A stretch of DNA of 64,000 nt from Symsagittifera roscoffensis (Eukaryota; Xenacoelomorpha; Acoela; Convolutidae): the NCBI RefSeq assembly GCF_963678635.1, contig NC_087062.1:72755345-72819344 (forward strand). Reading direction: 5' to 3'. Below, piece after piece: positions 35,801 to 47,989 of this stretch. How positions within the stretch are numbered: the first letter of the stretch is position 1; each line of letters opens with the position of its first letter. The notes beneath the pieces were generated by a model. It saw only the letters and a program-made list of their open reading frames with translations. It did no database searches and was not told the origin of the DNA. The translations under genes were made by a program, and so were the position numbers.

Positions 35801-36064
35801 TTTGACAAGATGCAAAAACCATCAGCTGTTTTTAACTTGTGTACAAACTTTTTACTTTTTTTTCTCTAATTTGTGTGTAAACAATTTTCTAATCAAGTGT
35901 CTTAACATGTGCGCAAAACTGCGGCACTAAATTAAGTTCTGTTGTTTTTCAGTAGTTCATCCTGAACTTCTCATCTGTTTTCATAACTAAAAGGAAATTG
36001 AAGAAGCAAATAACAAGATTAAAATAAATATCAAGCAGGAATTCTTTACAAAAAAAATTTTCAT

Positions 36065-36485
36065 TCAAAGAGCTGTCGACAGTTCTGAAGGTTGTGGTTT
36101 AGCTGGAGGCGTCATTGTTTCTGAAAATCCCACATCTTCATCTGTTGTGATGGGTTTTTCGGCTGATCCTGCTTCCTCCATAGGAAAGAGGAAATCGTCG
36201 ATATATCTAGAGTCAGGAGTGTCGGGGTTGTTTGTTCCCACAGGGTTAGCCAATTCCTCCATCATTTGCATTTCCTCAAGTTGGTTCTCTGTGATGTGTA
36301 CTTGCAACGTATGATGTTCGTCAAAATCCCTGCACATCACTTCCACCATGAGCCAGACTTGGACTAGGATGTCCATTTGTGCCAAAAACGACTCCAAAGA
36401 CTGTTACTCGCACTTGAATTTGCACTAGATCAAACGAAAAATCTACCGAGAACATAAGGTTTATGTTTTGTACTGAGAATATCAT
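36065..36485 (-). CDS. beta protein, intact copy in Y1, 124 residues
   Basis: Exon 36485-36447 encodes MIFSVQNINLMFS. A 46-base intron (GTAGAT...GTAACAG, 36446-36401) and exon 36400-36065 follow. The second exon reads SLESFLAQMDILVQVWLM, then VHITENQLEEMQMMEEL, PDSRYIDDFLFPMEE, and an acidic, Pro/Ser/Thr-rich tail ending PSELSTAL. Helical first half, disordered acidic tail; no family recognised. Splicing is inferred from phase and from Y2, which has the same layout. A CCAAT array lies 195-340 bases upstream. Confidence 0.6.
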
Positions 36486-36679
36486 TTTGAGCAATAAGTT
36501 GAGTACAAGAGAAAAAACAAGAAGAGATTAGTCTTGAGAGAGGAGGTAGTTGATGGTAGATAAATTGAGGTTTAATTATTTAGAGCTGAGAGAAAAGGCA
36601 GTTGACAGTAGTTATATTGAAAACAAAATGATTTTTAGTTAGGAGTTGGGGTACCTTCAACTCGAATGTGTGGGTTTAA

Positions 36680-36824
36680 CCAATCAGAATTGATTTTTCT
36701 TATTTGGATTGTAGTCGTGACCAATCAGGTTTCAGCTTTCGTTTAATGAAATTCTTCATAAAGGTCGTGTCCATTCGGAAACAGAATACCATTTTAGGTT
36801 ATTTTACACATGGTCGTTTCCAAT
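36680..36824 (-). promoter_or_regulatory. CCAAT-box array upstream of beta (Y1)
   Basis: CCAAT at 36680, 36721 and 36820 and a variant CCATT at 36771, spaced 41-50 bases, mostly within GTCGTGxCCAATC or GTCGTTTCCAAT. Confidence 0.5.
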
Positions 36825-37206
36825 AAAAAAAATGTCTTTGGTTCTAATTTCCATATCTGATCAGAGGACCGTTAGAAAGACTTAGATCTTTCAAATAAGT
36901 AAAAACATATGCAAGAGCAATCGCAAATAAATGACCAAAAATTGTTTGCTTAAAAAACAAGAAACATTGCCGATAAAATTAACAAAAGAAAGAAATAGAA
37001 CAGGTAGCTTTTCCAAATTTTTTCCATCAAGTCAATTAATCTTTTTGTATGTAGTCAATGAAAAATTGCTGTTTTTTGAGTTCATAGTTAAGTTCTGCGA
37101 TTTTCATTTGAGAGAATAACTCAACGTTGATGAATTTTTCAAAGCAAATTTCTGGAAATCGGATTCCAAACCTGATCAAGCAAGATTTTGTGCTTTGAGA
37201 ATGAAT

Positions 37207-37455
37207 TTAATGAGCTGAAAGAATAAAAAAGATTGCTGTAGGGTTTTCACAATTTTGGGTTTCGCGTAGGGGAAAGAGTGTCTTTGATATATTAGCATAC
37301 AATTTTTTGGTCGGTTTCAAATTCTCGAGAAGAAACAAATTTTCTTTCCTGATCAAGTGTAATTCCGCCGAAAGTTTAAAGTTTTGATACGCAATTTGTG
37401 GATCAAACAAAAGTGAGCACTTTGATTGAGTAAGTTTCTCTAAAGAGACCTTCAC
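37207..37455 (-). CDS. alpha frame in Y1 (unknown, partial exon)
   Basis: No ATG at its start. Reads VSLEKLTQSKCSLLFDPQIA, FKLSAELHLIRKENLFLLE and PTKKLYANISKTLFPL. The same frame is kept in Y2 and, more diverged, in Z3 (IFDPSIEYQ, FFLENVKLLK), so it is probably an internal or 3' exon. Upstream in all copies a frame encodes FLIDEID, which may be another exon. Function unknown. Confidence 0.4.
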   Translation of the reverse strand: MKVSLEKLTQSKCSLLFDPQIAYQNFKLSAELHLIRKENLFLLENLKPTKKLYANISKTLFPLRETQNCENPTAIFFILSAH

Positions 37456-37673
37456 TTAGTCGCATATCTCTTTTTTGTACAACAAACCGTCCAGAAAAAT
37501 AAGAAAAAGTAAGAGTGAACATCTATTTCATCAATAAGAAAAACAATTGTAATTTTTCCCTTTCTTGTAAAGTAAGTTGAGGAAGTTGAAATGTTTTTTG
37601 ATAGACATTTTTCAACTGATGGTTAAGGTTTAAAAAAAAACGATAAACAATTCACTTTTAGAAAAAGCTGGAT

Positions 37674-37838
37674 TCTGATTGGTTGATTTCTAACAAACAT
37701 GATAATAGAAGCATACTTAACTCTGATTGGTTGACATTAACTTAGTTGAAAACTCCATGACCATTGTAGCTCGATTCTGATTGGTTGATATCAAAAGAGA
37801 TAAAAATTTTCTTATGAGTAATGCTCAATTCTGATTGG
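37674..37838 (+). promoter_or_regulatory. GATTGG array upstream of the zinc-finger gene (Y1)
   Basis: CTGATTGGTT occurs four times, near 37676, 37723, 37777 and 37830, spaced 47-54 bases. These are CCAAT boxes in the opposite orientation, facing the plus-strand gene at 38067. Confidence 0.55.
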
Positions 37839-38066
37839 TTAATAGTACAACTTTTGAAAAGTCTATGGTAAGATTGGACGACTTTTACTTCAGCTAGGCT
37901 AAATATCATATTCCTCTGATTTTCTTTCACGTTAAAACAATTGGTTAAGAAATTGACAAAACTGTTTTAATATTTATTTTTTTCTTTTTTGAGGCTATTC
38001 AACTCCTCTTTTCTAAAAACTTGGGACACTCTTAATCTCAAATGTTTTCTTTGCTTACTTATTAAG

Positions 38067-38348
38067 ATGCCGTTACTGAATAGAAAAAAAGGAGTTGCAT
38101 GTCTTGAATGTGGCAGAGATTACACTCGCTTAGACGCATCAAGACATCGTAAGCACTGGGGCGTTTTAAAGTGTTCCAATTGTAATTTTCATACAAATAG
38201 CAGCGAGGAACTCACTAATCCAATGAACAAGAAGCATTATTCTTGTAAACATAATGTTATATTATGTGCTCAGCATTCTCAAAAAACACTGCAGGAAAAG
38301 GTGAAATTATTATATTTGAAAAGAAACAGAGGAAAACATTTTGAATAA
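38067..38348 (+). CDS. zinc-finger-like small protein (Y1), 93 residues
   Basis: ATG at 38067 directly follows TTATTAAG, a possible acceptor. MPLLNRKKG is followed by CLECGRDYTRLDASRHRKH (C-x2-C...H-x2-H), CSNCNFHTNSSEELTN...KKH and YSCKHN...CAQH, i.e. two to three short zinc knuckles. AAAAG|GTGAAA (GTAAAA in Y2) after LQEK may be a donor, so the tail may be intronic. Likely a nucleic-acid-binding protein of the element. Four GATTGG motifs stand 230-390 bases upstream. Confidence 0.5.
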   Translation: MPLLNRKKGVACLECGRDYTRLDASRHRKHWGVLKCSNCNFHTNSSEELTNPMNKKHYSCKHNVILCAQHSQKTLQEKVKLLYLKRNRGKHFE

Positions 38349-40578
38349 TATTTTTTTTTTGAATCTGAAGAGTCTATACAATTGTGATAAATTTCAAAAA
38401 ATCTAGTTATAATTATACAGTTTTTTCATCACTATTCTTGATCTGTCATTTATTTTTTTTTCAAAAGTTTTGATTGATGATAAAACCAGCAACAATCGAG
38501 TTCAAATGTCGTGAAACTTTCAATGGAAATGAATCCGAAAGTCATTGTTCTGCAGTAAAAACTCCATTGATTGCAAGCTTGCGGAGATTTTGTTGCGATA
38601 AATTGTAGTAAAAGAGCTGAAATAATGTAAGAACTGGATATTTTTATAACATCGACTAATTGAAAAGTTTTTCCCAGTTACTATTTTGAAGTTTTCCGTG
38701 TTTAGTGCTTCTGAAAGTGTTCATAGAGTAATGCAATTTTAAGCAGATAAAGGGGGTTGATTAATTCAAAATTATGGTTTTCTACCAGTTCAAAAAAAAT
38801 ATATGTTCTTCCTATCTATTAAAATCTTCAACTTAATAACATACATTCTCAATCAAAATTTAACTTCAGTTCAAAAATTCAGAGTTGAAACAGCAACATA
38901 CAGTTATCAGGTTGAGAAAATTTTTTGGAACTTTTTATCAAAGGGTTTATGGTATAAACTCTTCCTAGGAATATTGAACGTTCATTGAAATGATACAGTT
39001 TTCCATCTAAACTCATTTTTCAGGTAAAATTTTGTTCAAATTGGATTAAATTTGAAGATAGTAGATGAAGCAGAAACAAAGAAAATATCAAACTGAGATA
39101 GGATTTTAAAGATTTTTTTCAAAATTTTGCTTATAAACTTGAAAAAAACTCAAAATAAAATTGTAATGTTTTGAATTTTTTCATCGATTGATATACTAGG
39201 TAAACTGATATAAAAAATCAAATTTTTTGAGAGTAAAATTTTGGAGTATACCCAATTCTAACAGCTTTTGGAAAATGATACATGGGGTAAAAGTCAAAAA
39301 ATTGCTTTCATGATCTACATTTCGTTCTTTTGGATGAAAAATTTGATGTAGAAAGATGTTTAGAGAAAATAATATGGAGCCTACTGAAAAATTCTAAGCA
39401 AACTAAAATACTAGCAGAAACAGATGTATGATGACTTAGTTATTTGCATTTTAACAAGAACAGTTTCAAGTAGACAAACAGTAAAATTGTTGTTCTGGTT
39501 AGCTTAAATGTTGTTTTTTCAATTATAAAATAACATAGAATTATAGTTTTTTTTTCTTTAATAAACTTAGCAAAACTATTCATTTCTTACAATTTGCTTC
39601 CTGATTTTCTTTCCTTGGCCAGGGTTTTTTGTGAATAGATTTCTTAGAAGTCTATAGTTGTTGTAGTTAAAGGGAACTAGAATCCCGTGTGTATTTTTAT
39701 TTCCGAAAGTTCTGCAGATTACAAATAATAGAGCTGCTCTTAATTTATTCAAAGAAATTGAAGTAAAAATAGACCATTCTAATTTATCTTTGCCCGCAAA
39801 CTGTTCGTTCAAATGACACTATTTTTTCCTAAAATCCTCAATTCTGACTAAACATTCTTGCACAGTGAGTTCATTTACGAAAAAATGCAGGAGCAGAAAG
39901 CAAGAATAAGCTTAGAACATAAAAAATTTTTACACAAAAATTTATGAAATTTTTGTTTTAGAGGCAACAGAGAGATAATCATGAGTTTTGAAGAAGAGTT
40001 TGTTGAATATCATACAATCTAATAGACTTTTAAGGAAAATTTACCTCAATTTTAGTCAATTTTACCGGTAAAATGATCAATTTTGATCAATGATCTGAAA
40101 GTTGTTATTATTATGAATGTTAGAAAGTTCTCAGAAGTTAAAAGTTTTGTACAAGTTTGGGTTGATCATCGAGAAAAAACTGAGGAAGAGTTGGATCATG
40201 GAGCTTGATCTTGAAGATTCACTGAATATTGCGCTTATTGTTCTTTGAATTGAGATTCTTAAGTTAATTCTCCTTGAGTTGGACAAAAACACAGGTTAAT
40301 TACACCAATGAAAGGTTGCAAAGGGAAAACTTTGGACAGATTCGATTGAATTTTACATAAATTTCTCAAAAATTACGATTAATTACAACTTTTAAAACTT
40401 TTCAGAAACTTGATTTTTTTTGCAAATTTTTTCTAGAAAATTTGAAATTTTTTCAATTTTTTCTAAAAATTTGACTATTTTTGAAGTTTCAATAGGTCTC
40501 AGGAAAATCAACTAGATTGAGTCCTGTTTCAAAAAGTAAGACCAGCTGAAAAATAATAATTAAATCAAATTGTGTCAC

Positions 40579-41112
40579 ATCGTATCGTGTTTTGAAGTTT
40601 TTTGAAAAAAATTCCAAGTTATCGCACATCTTACCATCGACTTGCCATGAACAAAAAAACCTAATACTTTCACTACACTTAATTTACACGTCATACCCAC
40701 CAGTTTTTTACTGCGTGCCAAGATTTTTGCGAAAAACTAGAAATTTCCACACAAAATCAAAAAAATACTGTTTTTCTTACCATTCTCTTACCATCACACT
40801 CAAACCTTACCATTCCCTATCTGAACTGGGAAACCTATTCATTATTTTAATGAGTCCTTATTTCCCTACAAAAGTATATCTAATTCGTATACATAAGGAA
40901 ATCTATATACTATCTTAAAACATGGTAAGATCTGGCGCCAAAATTTTTTTCTTAAAATTACCATATGAAGCCTTACCATCTTAATTAGGAAACCTATTCC
41001 CTATCTTAATACATGGGAAATGTATTCCCTATCTTATTACATAGCTTTGAGACCGGATGCTCTATTCCCTATCTTAAAACAACCCTCCCCCATCTTTGCT
41101 CACTCTTCTGCT
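40579..41112 (-). repeat. internal copy of the right terminal repeat (1)
   Basis: Starts TCGTATCGTGTTTTGAAGTT and shares ACTTGCCATGAAC, TTTGCGAAAAACTAGA, CACACAAAATC, TTACCATTCTCTTACCAT and GAGACCGGATGCTC with the other copies and the 60.4-60.8 kb terminus. It ends near CTTCTGCT. About 530 bases, longer than the terminal copy. Confidence 0.75.
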
Positions 41113-41777
41113 ATTCAAGTTTTTTCGTGGTTCTTTAAAAATCATTTGCAAAAGCCTAACTCTTTTGTTTTGCATATGGGCAAAAACATTATTGCAAAAA
41201 CATTTTCCTTATTCATGATTTTGAGTGATTTTCCTTATCTAAATACAATTTTTTTGATATTTTTGATCAACATACTTGAAAAACTGTATTTTTTCATAAT
41301 CGAAATGAGAACGAAGAAATATAAAATATTTGTTTCAAAACAGTGCAAGAAAATGTGTGCTAACAACATTGTGAAAACTTTGCAAGGTGTAAAAATTTTA
41401 AAGTTTTTAACATGTGTGCAAAAATTGTAACGATAACTTTATCATGCGTGCAAAAAATACTTGAAGTGAACTTTTGTGACACAATGTTAACCTTGATTTA
41501 ATTTTTCTTAGAATGTTTGCAAAACAAACGCTGTAAAAAACTGCCAATTGCAAAATTGCAAAGTTTGATTTTTATTCCGCGTGCATGTTTGTTTTAACAA
41601 ATTTTCCTATGAGCTCTTACATTATCTCTTGGATCTTATCTCAAAAAAACCAGATGCAAAAAAAAATAAATTACAAAACACAAGACAGCAACAACTTTTT
41701 CACAAATCAAAGAGCTGTGGAGCAGCTGAGGAGTTTTGCAAGTTCTCAATGAAGCGCAAAGTTGGTCTTGTCCTCTA

Positions 41778-42195
41778 TCACCATGGTTGTCTTGGTGGTT
41801 GGCGCAATGAAGTCCTGGGTTCAGAGAACCCCTCATTCTCTTCGATTGTGATTGGGTTCTCCACTGAACGTTCTTCTTCCCACGGAAAAAAATTTCGTTT
41901 ACAAGTTGAGCTACAAATCTAGAGTCAGGAACCTCGAGATATTCCATCCCAACTTGTTCTGCAATCTGTGACATCATTCTCTTTGTTCCAAGCTGATTCA
42001 CGGTGACGAGAACCTGCATCTGGTGATTTTCATTAAAATCTCTCCTCATGATTTCGATTATAAGCAACACTTGAATTGAGACATCCCTTTGAGCTTAGAA
42101 AATCCCTGATACTGACCCGAGCTCCTTGATTTTCATCGTTTCTGGTAAAAATTGACCAAGTATAGGAGTTTGTTGTTCTGAACGGAGAAGATCAT
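41778..42195 (-). pseudogene. beta gene, copy in Z1
   Basis: MIFSVQNNKLLYL, then GSVSGIF followed by TAA. Beyond it LLIIEIMRRDFNENHQMQV, LVTVNQLGTK and VPDSRFVAQLVNE are recognisable. A length change in a T-run before CCGTGGGAAGAAG shifts the tail frame. Confidence 0.6.
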
Positions 42196-42351
42196 TCTGA
42201 AAAAAAAGTTACTGAGTAAAAGAATATGGAACATGGGATATTACTGGTTTAGAGCTGATAGAAAAGCTAGCTGACGTAGTTATTTTGGAAAAAGAAGTCT
42301 TTTTTTTACTTGATAGTGATGGATAACTTCAACTCAAATTTGTGGGTTCAA

Positions 42352-42450
42352 CCAATCAAAATATATTTTTCGTACATGGACGGTAGTCGTATCCAATCAG
42401 AATTGAAGTTCCGTTTAAGGCGTTTTATACAGTTTCCCGTTTCCGATCAC
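42352..42450 (-). promoter_or_regulatory. CCAAT-box array upstream of beta (Z1)
   Basis: CCAATC at 42352 and 42393, with CCGATC at 42443 where Z3 keeps CCAATC. Confidence 0.4.
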
Positions 42451-43349
42451 AAAAATTGTTACTTGATCTTAGGTTGTCGTTTTCAAATAAAAAAATGCAC
42501 TTTTATGGACTTAAACCTTCCAAATAAAATAAAATATACACAAAGGAAATTGTAAAATTAAATGACCCCAGGTTGTTTGCTGTCAAAATAAGAAAAAATG
42601 TCGAAACAGACAACAGAAAAAGTAAGCAGCATTTCCGCAAGTTTCATCATCATTACATTTGAATTCTTTGTTCATTGTTTTTAAGAAACTGTTATTTCTT
42701 GTCTTAACAGTAAAATTCTTTGATTTTGATGTAAATTTGAGAGGATAGCTCAAAACTAAGGATTTTTCAAAACGAATATCTGAACGTCTTATTTCAAATC
42801 TTATCAGCAAAGTTTGAACTTTAAAAATTTTTAAAAAAACGGAGGAATAAAGATATTTGCTGGAGAGTTTTGACAAAACTGGGATTTGGGTAGTGAAAAA
42901 AAGTCTTTGAAAGATTATAACACGAATTTTTTAAAAACTTCACATTTTCCAAGAAAAAAGAATTTTTTTTTCGTTGTCAAGTGTGATTTGGCGGTAAGTC
43001 TGAAGCTTTGATACTCAATACTCGGATCAAAATAAGTTTTTTCATTGAGTAAATTTCCCTGAATTGTCTTTTGCTTAGTCGGAGAACACTATTTTGGACC
43101 ACAAAAACGTAGAAAAATTGTGCAAAAATACAAATCTAAATCTATTTCATTCAATCAACAAGAAATTTACATTGTATACTTTTTCTTTCCTGTAGAGTAA
43201 CTCGAGGCAATTCAACTGTTTTTTGATTGAAATTTTTCAATTAATCATTAGAAATCATTCAAAAGTAACTTCTAGATCTTTGGTCTTTAGTTCTGATAGG
43301 TTGAAAATTTTACTTGGTTGAAACTTTTGAAGGATATTTTCGTAGTCGA

Positions 43350-43526
43350 TGACGTCACTACCGTAGAAGGAAAATGCGTGGCTGGTGACGTCACTTGTAA
43401 TCAAATAATGACCTCATCACCATAAAAAGATAATTGCGTGTGTGGTGACGTCACTTCTATTTAAAGAATGACGTCATTGTCATTAAAAGAAGCTGTGTAG
43501 GCGATGAGCTCATTGCTAATATAAAA
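43350..43526 (+). promoter_or_regulatory. CRE-array promoter with TATA box (Z1)
   Basis: Perfect TGACGTCA at 43350, 43386, 43446 and 43469, with variants TGACCTCA (about 43409) and TGAGCTCA (about 43505). TATAAAA is at 43520-43526, 39 bases before an ATG. TGACGTCA is the CREB/ATF site. This copy drives only a truncated first exon. Confidence 0.75.
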
Positions 43527-43558
43527 GCGGTTCTTTTACTAGATTAAATCAATAATTT

Positions 43559-43663
43559 ATGTCGCCAATCAACAATAGTCAATGTACTTTAAATGTTACA
43601 AATCGTTACTTCGCAAAAAGAGAAAAAGGTTCAATTATTTACCTCAATTCAATTCAATTTTAG
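43559..43663 (+). pseudogene. truncated copy of the polymerase first exon
   Basis: MSPINNSQCTLNVTNRYF matches the exon at 56512, then the sequence leaves homology within AAAAAGGTTCAATT and ends in a stop. It arose with the Z1 duplication. Confidence 0.65.
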
Positions 43664-45200
43664 CAATAAAATGATCAATTTTGATCAATGGTCTGAAAGT
43701 TATTATCATTATTAATGTTAGAAACTTCTCAGAAATTGTAATTTTTGTGCAAGTTTGGGATGATATTCAAGAAAAAAGTGAGGAGGAGTTGGATCTTGGA
43801 GTTTGATCTTGAAAATTCACTGAATATTGCGCTTATTGTTCTTTGAATTGAGATTCTTAAGTTAATTCTCCTTGAGTTGGACAAAAAAACAAGTTAATTA
43901 CACCAATGAAAGGTTGCAAAGGAGAAACTTCGGACAGATTCGATTGATTTTTACATAACTTTCTCGAAAATTACGATTAATTACAACTTTTAAAACTTTT
44001 CAGAAACTTGATTTTTTTTGCAATTTTCTCTTGAAAGTTTGAATTTTTTGCAATTTTTCGCAAAACTTGAAATTTTTACAATTTATTCTAAAAACTTGAC
44101 TTCTTTTTGAAGTTTCAGTAGGTTTTAGTAAAATTTCACCTAGATCGAATCCTGTTTTCGAATGTAAGATCATCTAATAAAATATTTATTGAGTCAATTT
44201 AAGTCAAATTGTATCGTGTTTTCAAGTTTTTTTTGAAAAAAAAATCCAAGTTTTTGCACATTTTACCATCGACTTGCCATGAACCAAAAAACCTAATAGC
44301 TACATTACACAAAATATACACGTAATACCCACCAGTTTTTTAACGCGTGCCGAAATTTTGCGAAAAAACTAGACATTTCCACACAAAATCTAAAAAAGAC
44401 CGTTTTTCTTACCAATCTCTTAACATCACACTGAAACTTTAACATTCCCTATCTGAACACATTGGGAATTTTGTTCCCTATCTTGATGAGTTATTATTTC
44501 CCTACAAGTTATATCTAATCCTTATACATAGGAAACATTATCTTAAACATGGTAAAATCGGCCGCCAAAAATTTTTTCTCAAACTTACCATCTAAAACCT
44601 TACCATCCTAATTAGGAATTCTATTACCTATGTTAATACATGGGAAATGAATTTCCTATTTTATTACATAGATTTGAGACCGGATGTTCTACTCTTTATC
44701 TTAAAATACGGGGGTCTGCACTTCTGCTCACCCTTCTACTATACACTTTTTTGTGGTTTTTGAAAAAAAATTTGGAAAATCCTAACTTTTTTGTTTTGCA
44801 TATGCGGGAAGTGCAAAATTTCTCTTAAAATTTTAAAATTTAAATATGTTTTTTTTTCATTATTGATGATTTTGAGTTGTTTTCCCTATCTTAATACAAT
44901 GTTTTTTTGATGTTTTTGATCAACATACTTGAAAAATTGTATTTTTTCAGAATCGAAACAAGAACAAAGAAATTTATACTATTTATTCAAAACAAGGCAA
45001 GAAGAGGTGTGCTATGAACAGTGTGAAAACTTTGCAACGTGCGAAGGTTGTTGTAAAATTTTTAACATGTGTGCAAAAATTGTAATGATTATTTTATCAT
45101 GCGTGCAAACAATGTTGTGAATTTTTTTACAATGTTAATCTTGATTTATTTATTTTAGAATGTTTGCAAAACATTTTAGAATGTTTGAAACAAGTTTTCC
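43660..45200. repeat. cassette Z2, partial
   Basis: Repeats about 40030-41520 and 52700-54540: TTTTAGCAATAAAATGATCAATTTTGATCAATGG leads into a terminal-repeat copy and the TGCAAA region, then stops before beta. Confidence 0.75.
44211..44740 (-). repeat. internal copy of the right terminal repeat (2)
   Basis: Same order of blocks as copy 1, ending CCCTTCTACT at 44740. Confidence 0.75.
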
Positions 45201-45473
45201 CTTAGTAGGATTTTTGAAACTTAACAAATCTCCCAATTCTTGTTTGATTGCCTGAGAATTCAACATAATTGGGACTAGTGTCCTTTCTTGAAAAATTTTT
45301 TGTAGAGCAAACTGCTCAGATGAGGAGAGAAGAGAAAAATAATTTTGAGATTAATTGAACTTAGAAGTAAACAATATGAGTCAACGCGATATCAACGCGA
45401 TATACATATATGGATGTAGTACCAAATATGCGAAAGTTTAATATAATTTTTGCCCACTAGCTGTTTCTTCTTC

Positions 45474-45480
45474 TATATAA
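45474..45480 (+). promoter_or_regulatory. TATA box of the MCQ gene
   Basis: TATATAA, 40 bases before the ATG. The polymerase promoters have nearly the same TATA-to-ATG distance (39). Confidence 0.55.
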
Positions 45481-45513
45481 ATCCACAATTTTCTGCAGAA
45501 ATCATACTTCACA

Positions 45514-45693
45514 ATGGCAGCTGCTATGTGTCAAGCTCTTTCCAGCTTTTTTTCAGATTACAGTAAAAAATTGATTTTATTTCTGTTTTCAACGAGTTTT
45601 ACGAAAAAAAAACATAGTAACCCAAGTTTATTGCATGTCTACCACACTTTTTTTTTGGTTCTTTGGAGAATTGTAAGTTCCATTTGTCTTTAA
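45514..45693 (+). CDS. MCQ-family small protein, 59 residues
   Basis: MAAAMCQALSSFFSDYS followed by a hydrophobic stretch (LILFLFSTSF). A TATATAA box lies at 45474-45480, 40 bases before the ATG. Candidate donors are TTACA|GTAAAA (about 45560) and GAATT|GTAAGT (about 45671), so the annotated end may be a read-through of an exon. Confidence 0.4.
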   Translation: MAAAMCQALSSFFSDYSKKLILFLFSTSFTKKKHSNPSLLHVYHTFFLVLWRIVSSICL

Positions 45694-45770
45694 TAGGAAC
45701 ACCTTTTAGCCAAATTTTGCAGTTGAAATTTTTGCAAAGTTTGCAGATGAAAGTATTTGCATACTTCACA

Positions 45771-45932
45771 ATGGCAGCTGCTATGTGTCAAGATCTTCCC
45801 AGCTTTTTTTCATTTTACAATAAAAAATTGATTTTAATTCTGTTTTCAACGAGTTTTACGAAAAAAAACTTAGTAACCCAAGTTTATTGCGTGTCTACCA
45901 CACTTGTTTTTTGGTTCTTTGGAGAATTGTAA
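45771..45932 (+). CDS. MCQ-family small protein, second tandem copy, 53 residues
   Basis: MAAAMCQDLPSFFSFYNKK then LILILFSTSF and VTQVYCVST. It is a tandem copy of 45514-45693, about 257 bases downstream. The TATA box is not duplicated (GTATTTGCATAC instead). Confidence 0.4.
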   Translation: MAAAMCQDLPSFFSFYNKKLILILFSTSFTKKNLVTQVYCVSTTLVFWFFGEL

Positions 45933-47989
45933 GTTTCATTTGTCTTTAATAGGAACATATTTTAAATTTTGCAGTTGAAATTTTTGCAAATTTAGCAGAT
46001 GAAAGTATTTGCATATATCAGGACTTTGCTCAAACACAGATTCCATTCTAGTATTGATACATAGAGCGCAGAATTATTGAATCAGCTTAATTGAGCAGTT
46101 CGACAAATCTTACGATGGAAAGGAGCCGAAAAGATGCCTAGTAATGCAAAGTAAAGACTAATTCGGAAAAAAACAGGAGAAAGTATCTAATTTCTAATCA
46201 AGAACTTACTTCCACACAAACTCACGGTTCAGTGTTTCTGGACAGAATTCGAAAATTTCAAAATTCAACTTATGAATCTGATTTTTTGACGATTATTGAT
46301 AGTTTTTTTGATTTTCATGGTTCTTTGAATAGTGATTAAGTAAGCTTTGTGATAAAATTATCAACTGTCCCTCAATATTTTCATAGTAGTTTGCTATGAG
46401 AAACCTTTAAAAACTTTCCACGTCGTTGTCACTCTCTTTTTCATGTGCCACACCATGTTTTCCTCTAAACAGAGCTAAGTTACCCTTTCTTTCTTGTACT
46501 TTTTATCACGAATTGTTTCAATTTTCCGCCAATCATGTAGAAAAACTTTGAAGGGACTGAAACACTTCTTCGGTCTCCGTAAAAGTTGTCATATTCAACC
46601 ACTTTTTTTTCAAAAAAAAAGAATCATTTGAAGTAAAAATTTACTTGTAAGCAAATGAAAACTAATTCCGTATCACAGATTCACAACTTCTTCAAAACAA
46701 GGTGAAATATACTTTTTACTTGGTGGTGACTACCAATTCTTTTCTAAACTCTCTGTTTGTTTTACTCTCGAGTTCACCATTCTGAAAAATCTATGATAAT
46801 TGCTCACTAAATTAGGAGTTTTTAATAAATTTGAGAATCTTGATAGATTTCCGTTTCTTTTAAAAATTTTACTTATGTTGATAGAAATAACTGAATTGTT
46901 GGAGACTTTCAAAAAAAGTGAATTGAATTATTTTCAACCGTTAATTTTGTTGAATTTTTCTAAAAAAAATCTGAACTCGGTTAAAAAATACTCAACTCTT
47001 GGTTGACTTCAATTGTTTATAAAGGGTTTTGTAGAGAAAGATTTTTTTGATGACCTAGAGCTTATTTTGAAAGTTTTTTTAAAAAAGAAAAAATTCCTTG
47101 ATAATTTTTTCTATAATCGCAACCTTGGCTGAGTAACTTTTTTACATTTAAAAAAACGGCAAATTATCTAAATTTCACAAATTTTCTCCTGAATCTCATC
47201 ATCTTAAAGTTAGTTCTGGAGTTTTCATTGGTTAATTTTTTTTGGATATTTCTAGACCTTAGCAGATTCAAAAATATCTAGAAGTTAATGAAAAAAATGT
47301 TTATAAAATGAAGTTTTTAATCCGTAGTTTCTAAAAATTAGAAGATTTTAGAATTTAATGAATCATGATTTCAGTTTCTTTGGCGGAAAAATTCTACAAT
47401 TTTTATAGTTCTATCGAAATTAAATTGTAATGAATTCGTTTGCTCAGCTGTAATGACTTTTTTATTGCATAAAAAAAGCAAAAAACGCCTTCCTAGATCT
47501 GTCGAGAATCATGTCAGACCCTTGGATTGGCTTTTTCAAATTATTTTTTTTATGATAATTGAATATTTGTTAAGCGAATCTTGTCAAAATTAAACTTTTT
47601 TCCAGCTTGAACAGTTCTCAACATATAAAAATATATAGTATTTATTACGTATTCTAAAAACTCTCTCAAGAATTTTTGCAACTTGTTAGGGAATCTAAAA
47701 TTTTTTAAATTGCAAGTTTTTCTTGGTTTTTTCAAAAAAAAATATGTAAAATTCTAACTTTATTTCAAAACGCAAAACTTTATGTTAAAAAACATGTTGA
47801 CTCTAAAAACTTCTATATTGTCTACAATTACATTGGTTTACTATTGTTTCTGATCAAGAGAAATGCAAAAATAAGTTTTCTAAAAGAAAAATTTTTGAAA
47901 AAAAAAATTGTAGAGATTAATAATTAATTATGCAAGGAAAATTGTAAGGACTTATTTCGACAAGATTCTACAACTATTTCAATTTTTTC

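Larger units (their letters stand above)
34441..40560. repeat. cassette Y1
   Basis: Direct copy of Y2 (46893-53560), offset about 12.4 kb. Order: TGCGAAAAGTG tandem array, intact beta gene (-), CCAAT array, alpha (-), GATTGG array, zinc-finger-like gene (+), then about 2 kb without recognised genes. Confidence 0.85.
40561..43640. repeat. cassette Z1
   Basis: Order: terminal-repeat copy, TGCAAA motifs, beta relic (-), CCAAT array, alpha relic (-), CRE array with TATA, polymerase first exon (+). Direct copy of Z3 (53560-56580). Confidence 0.8.
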
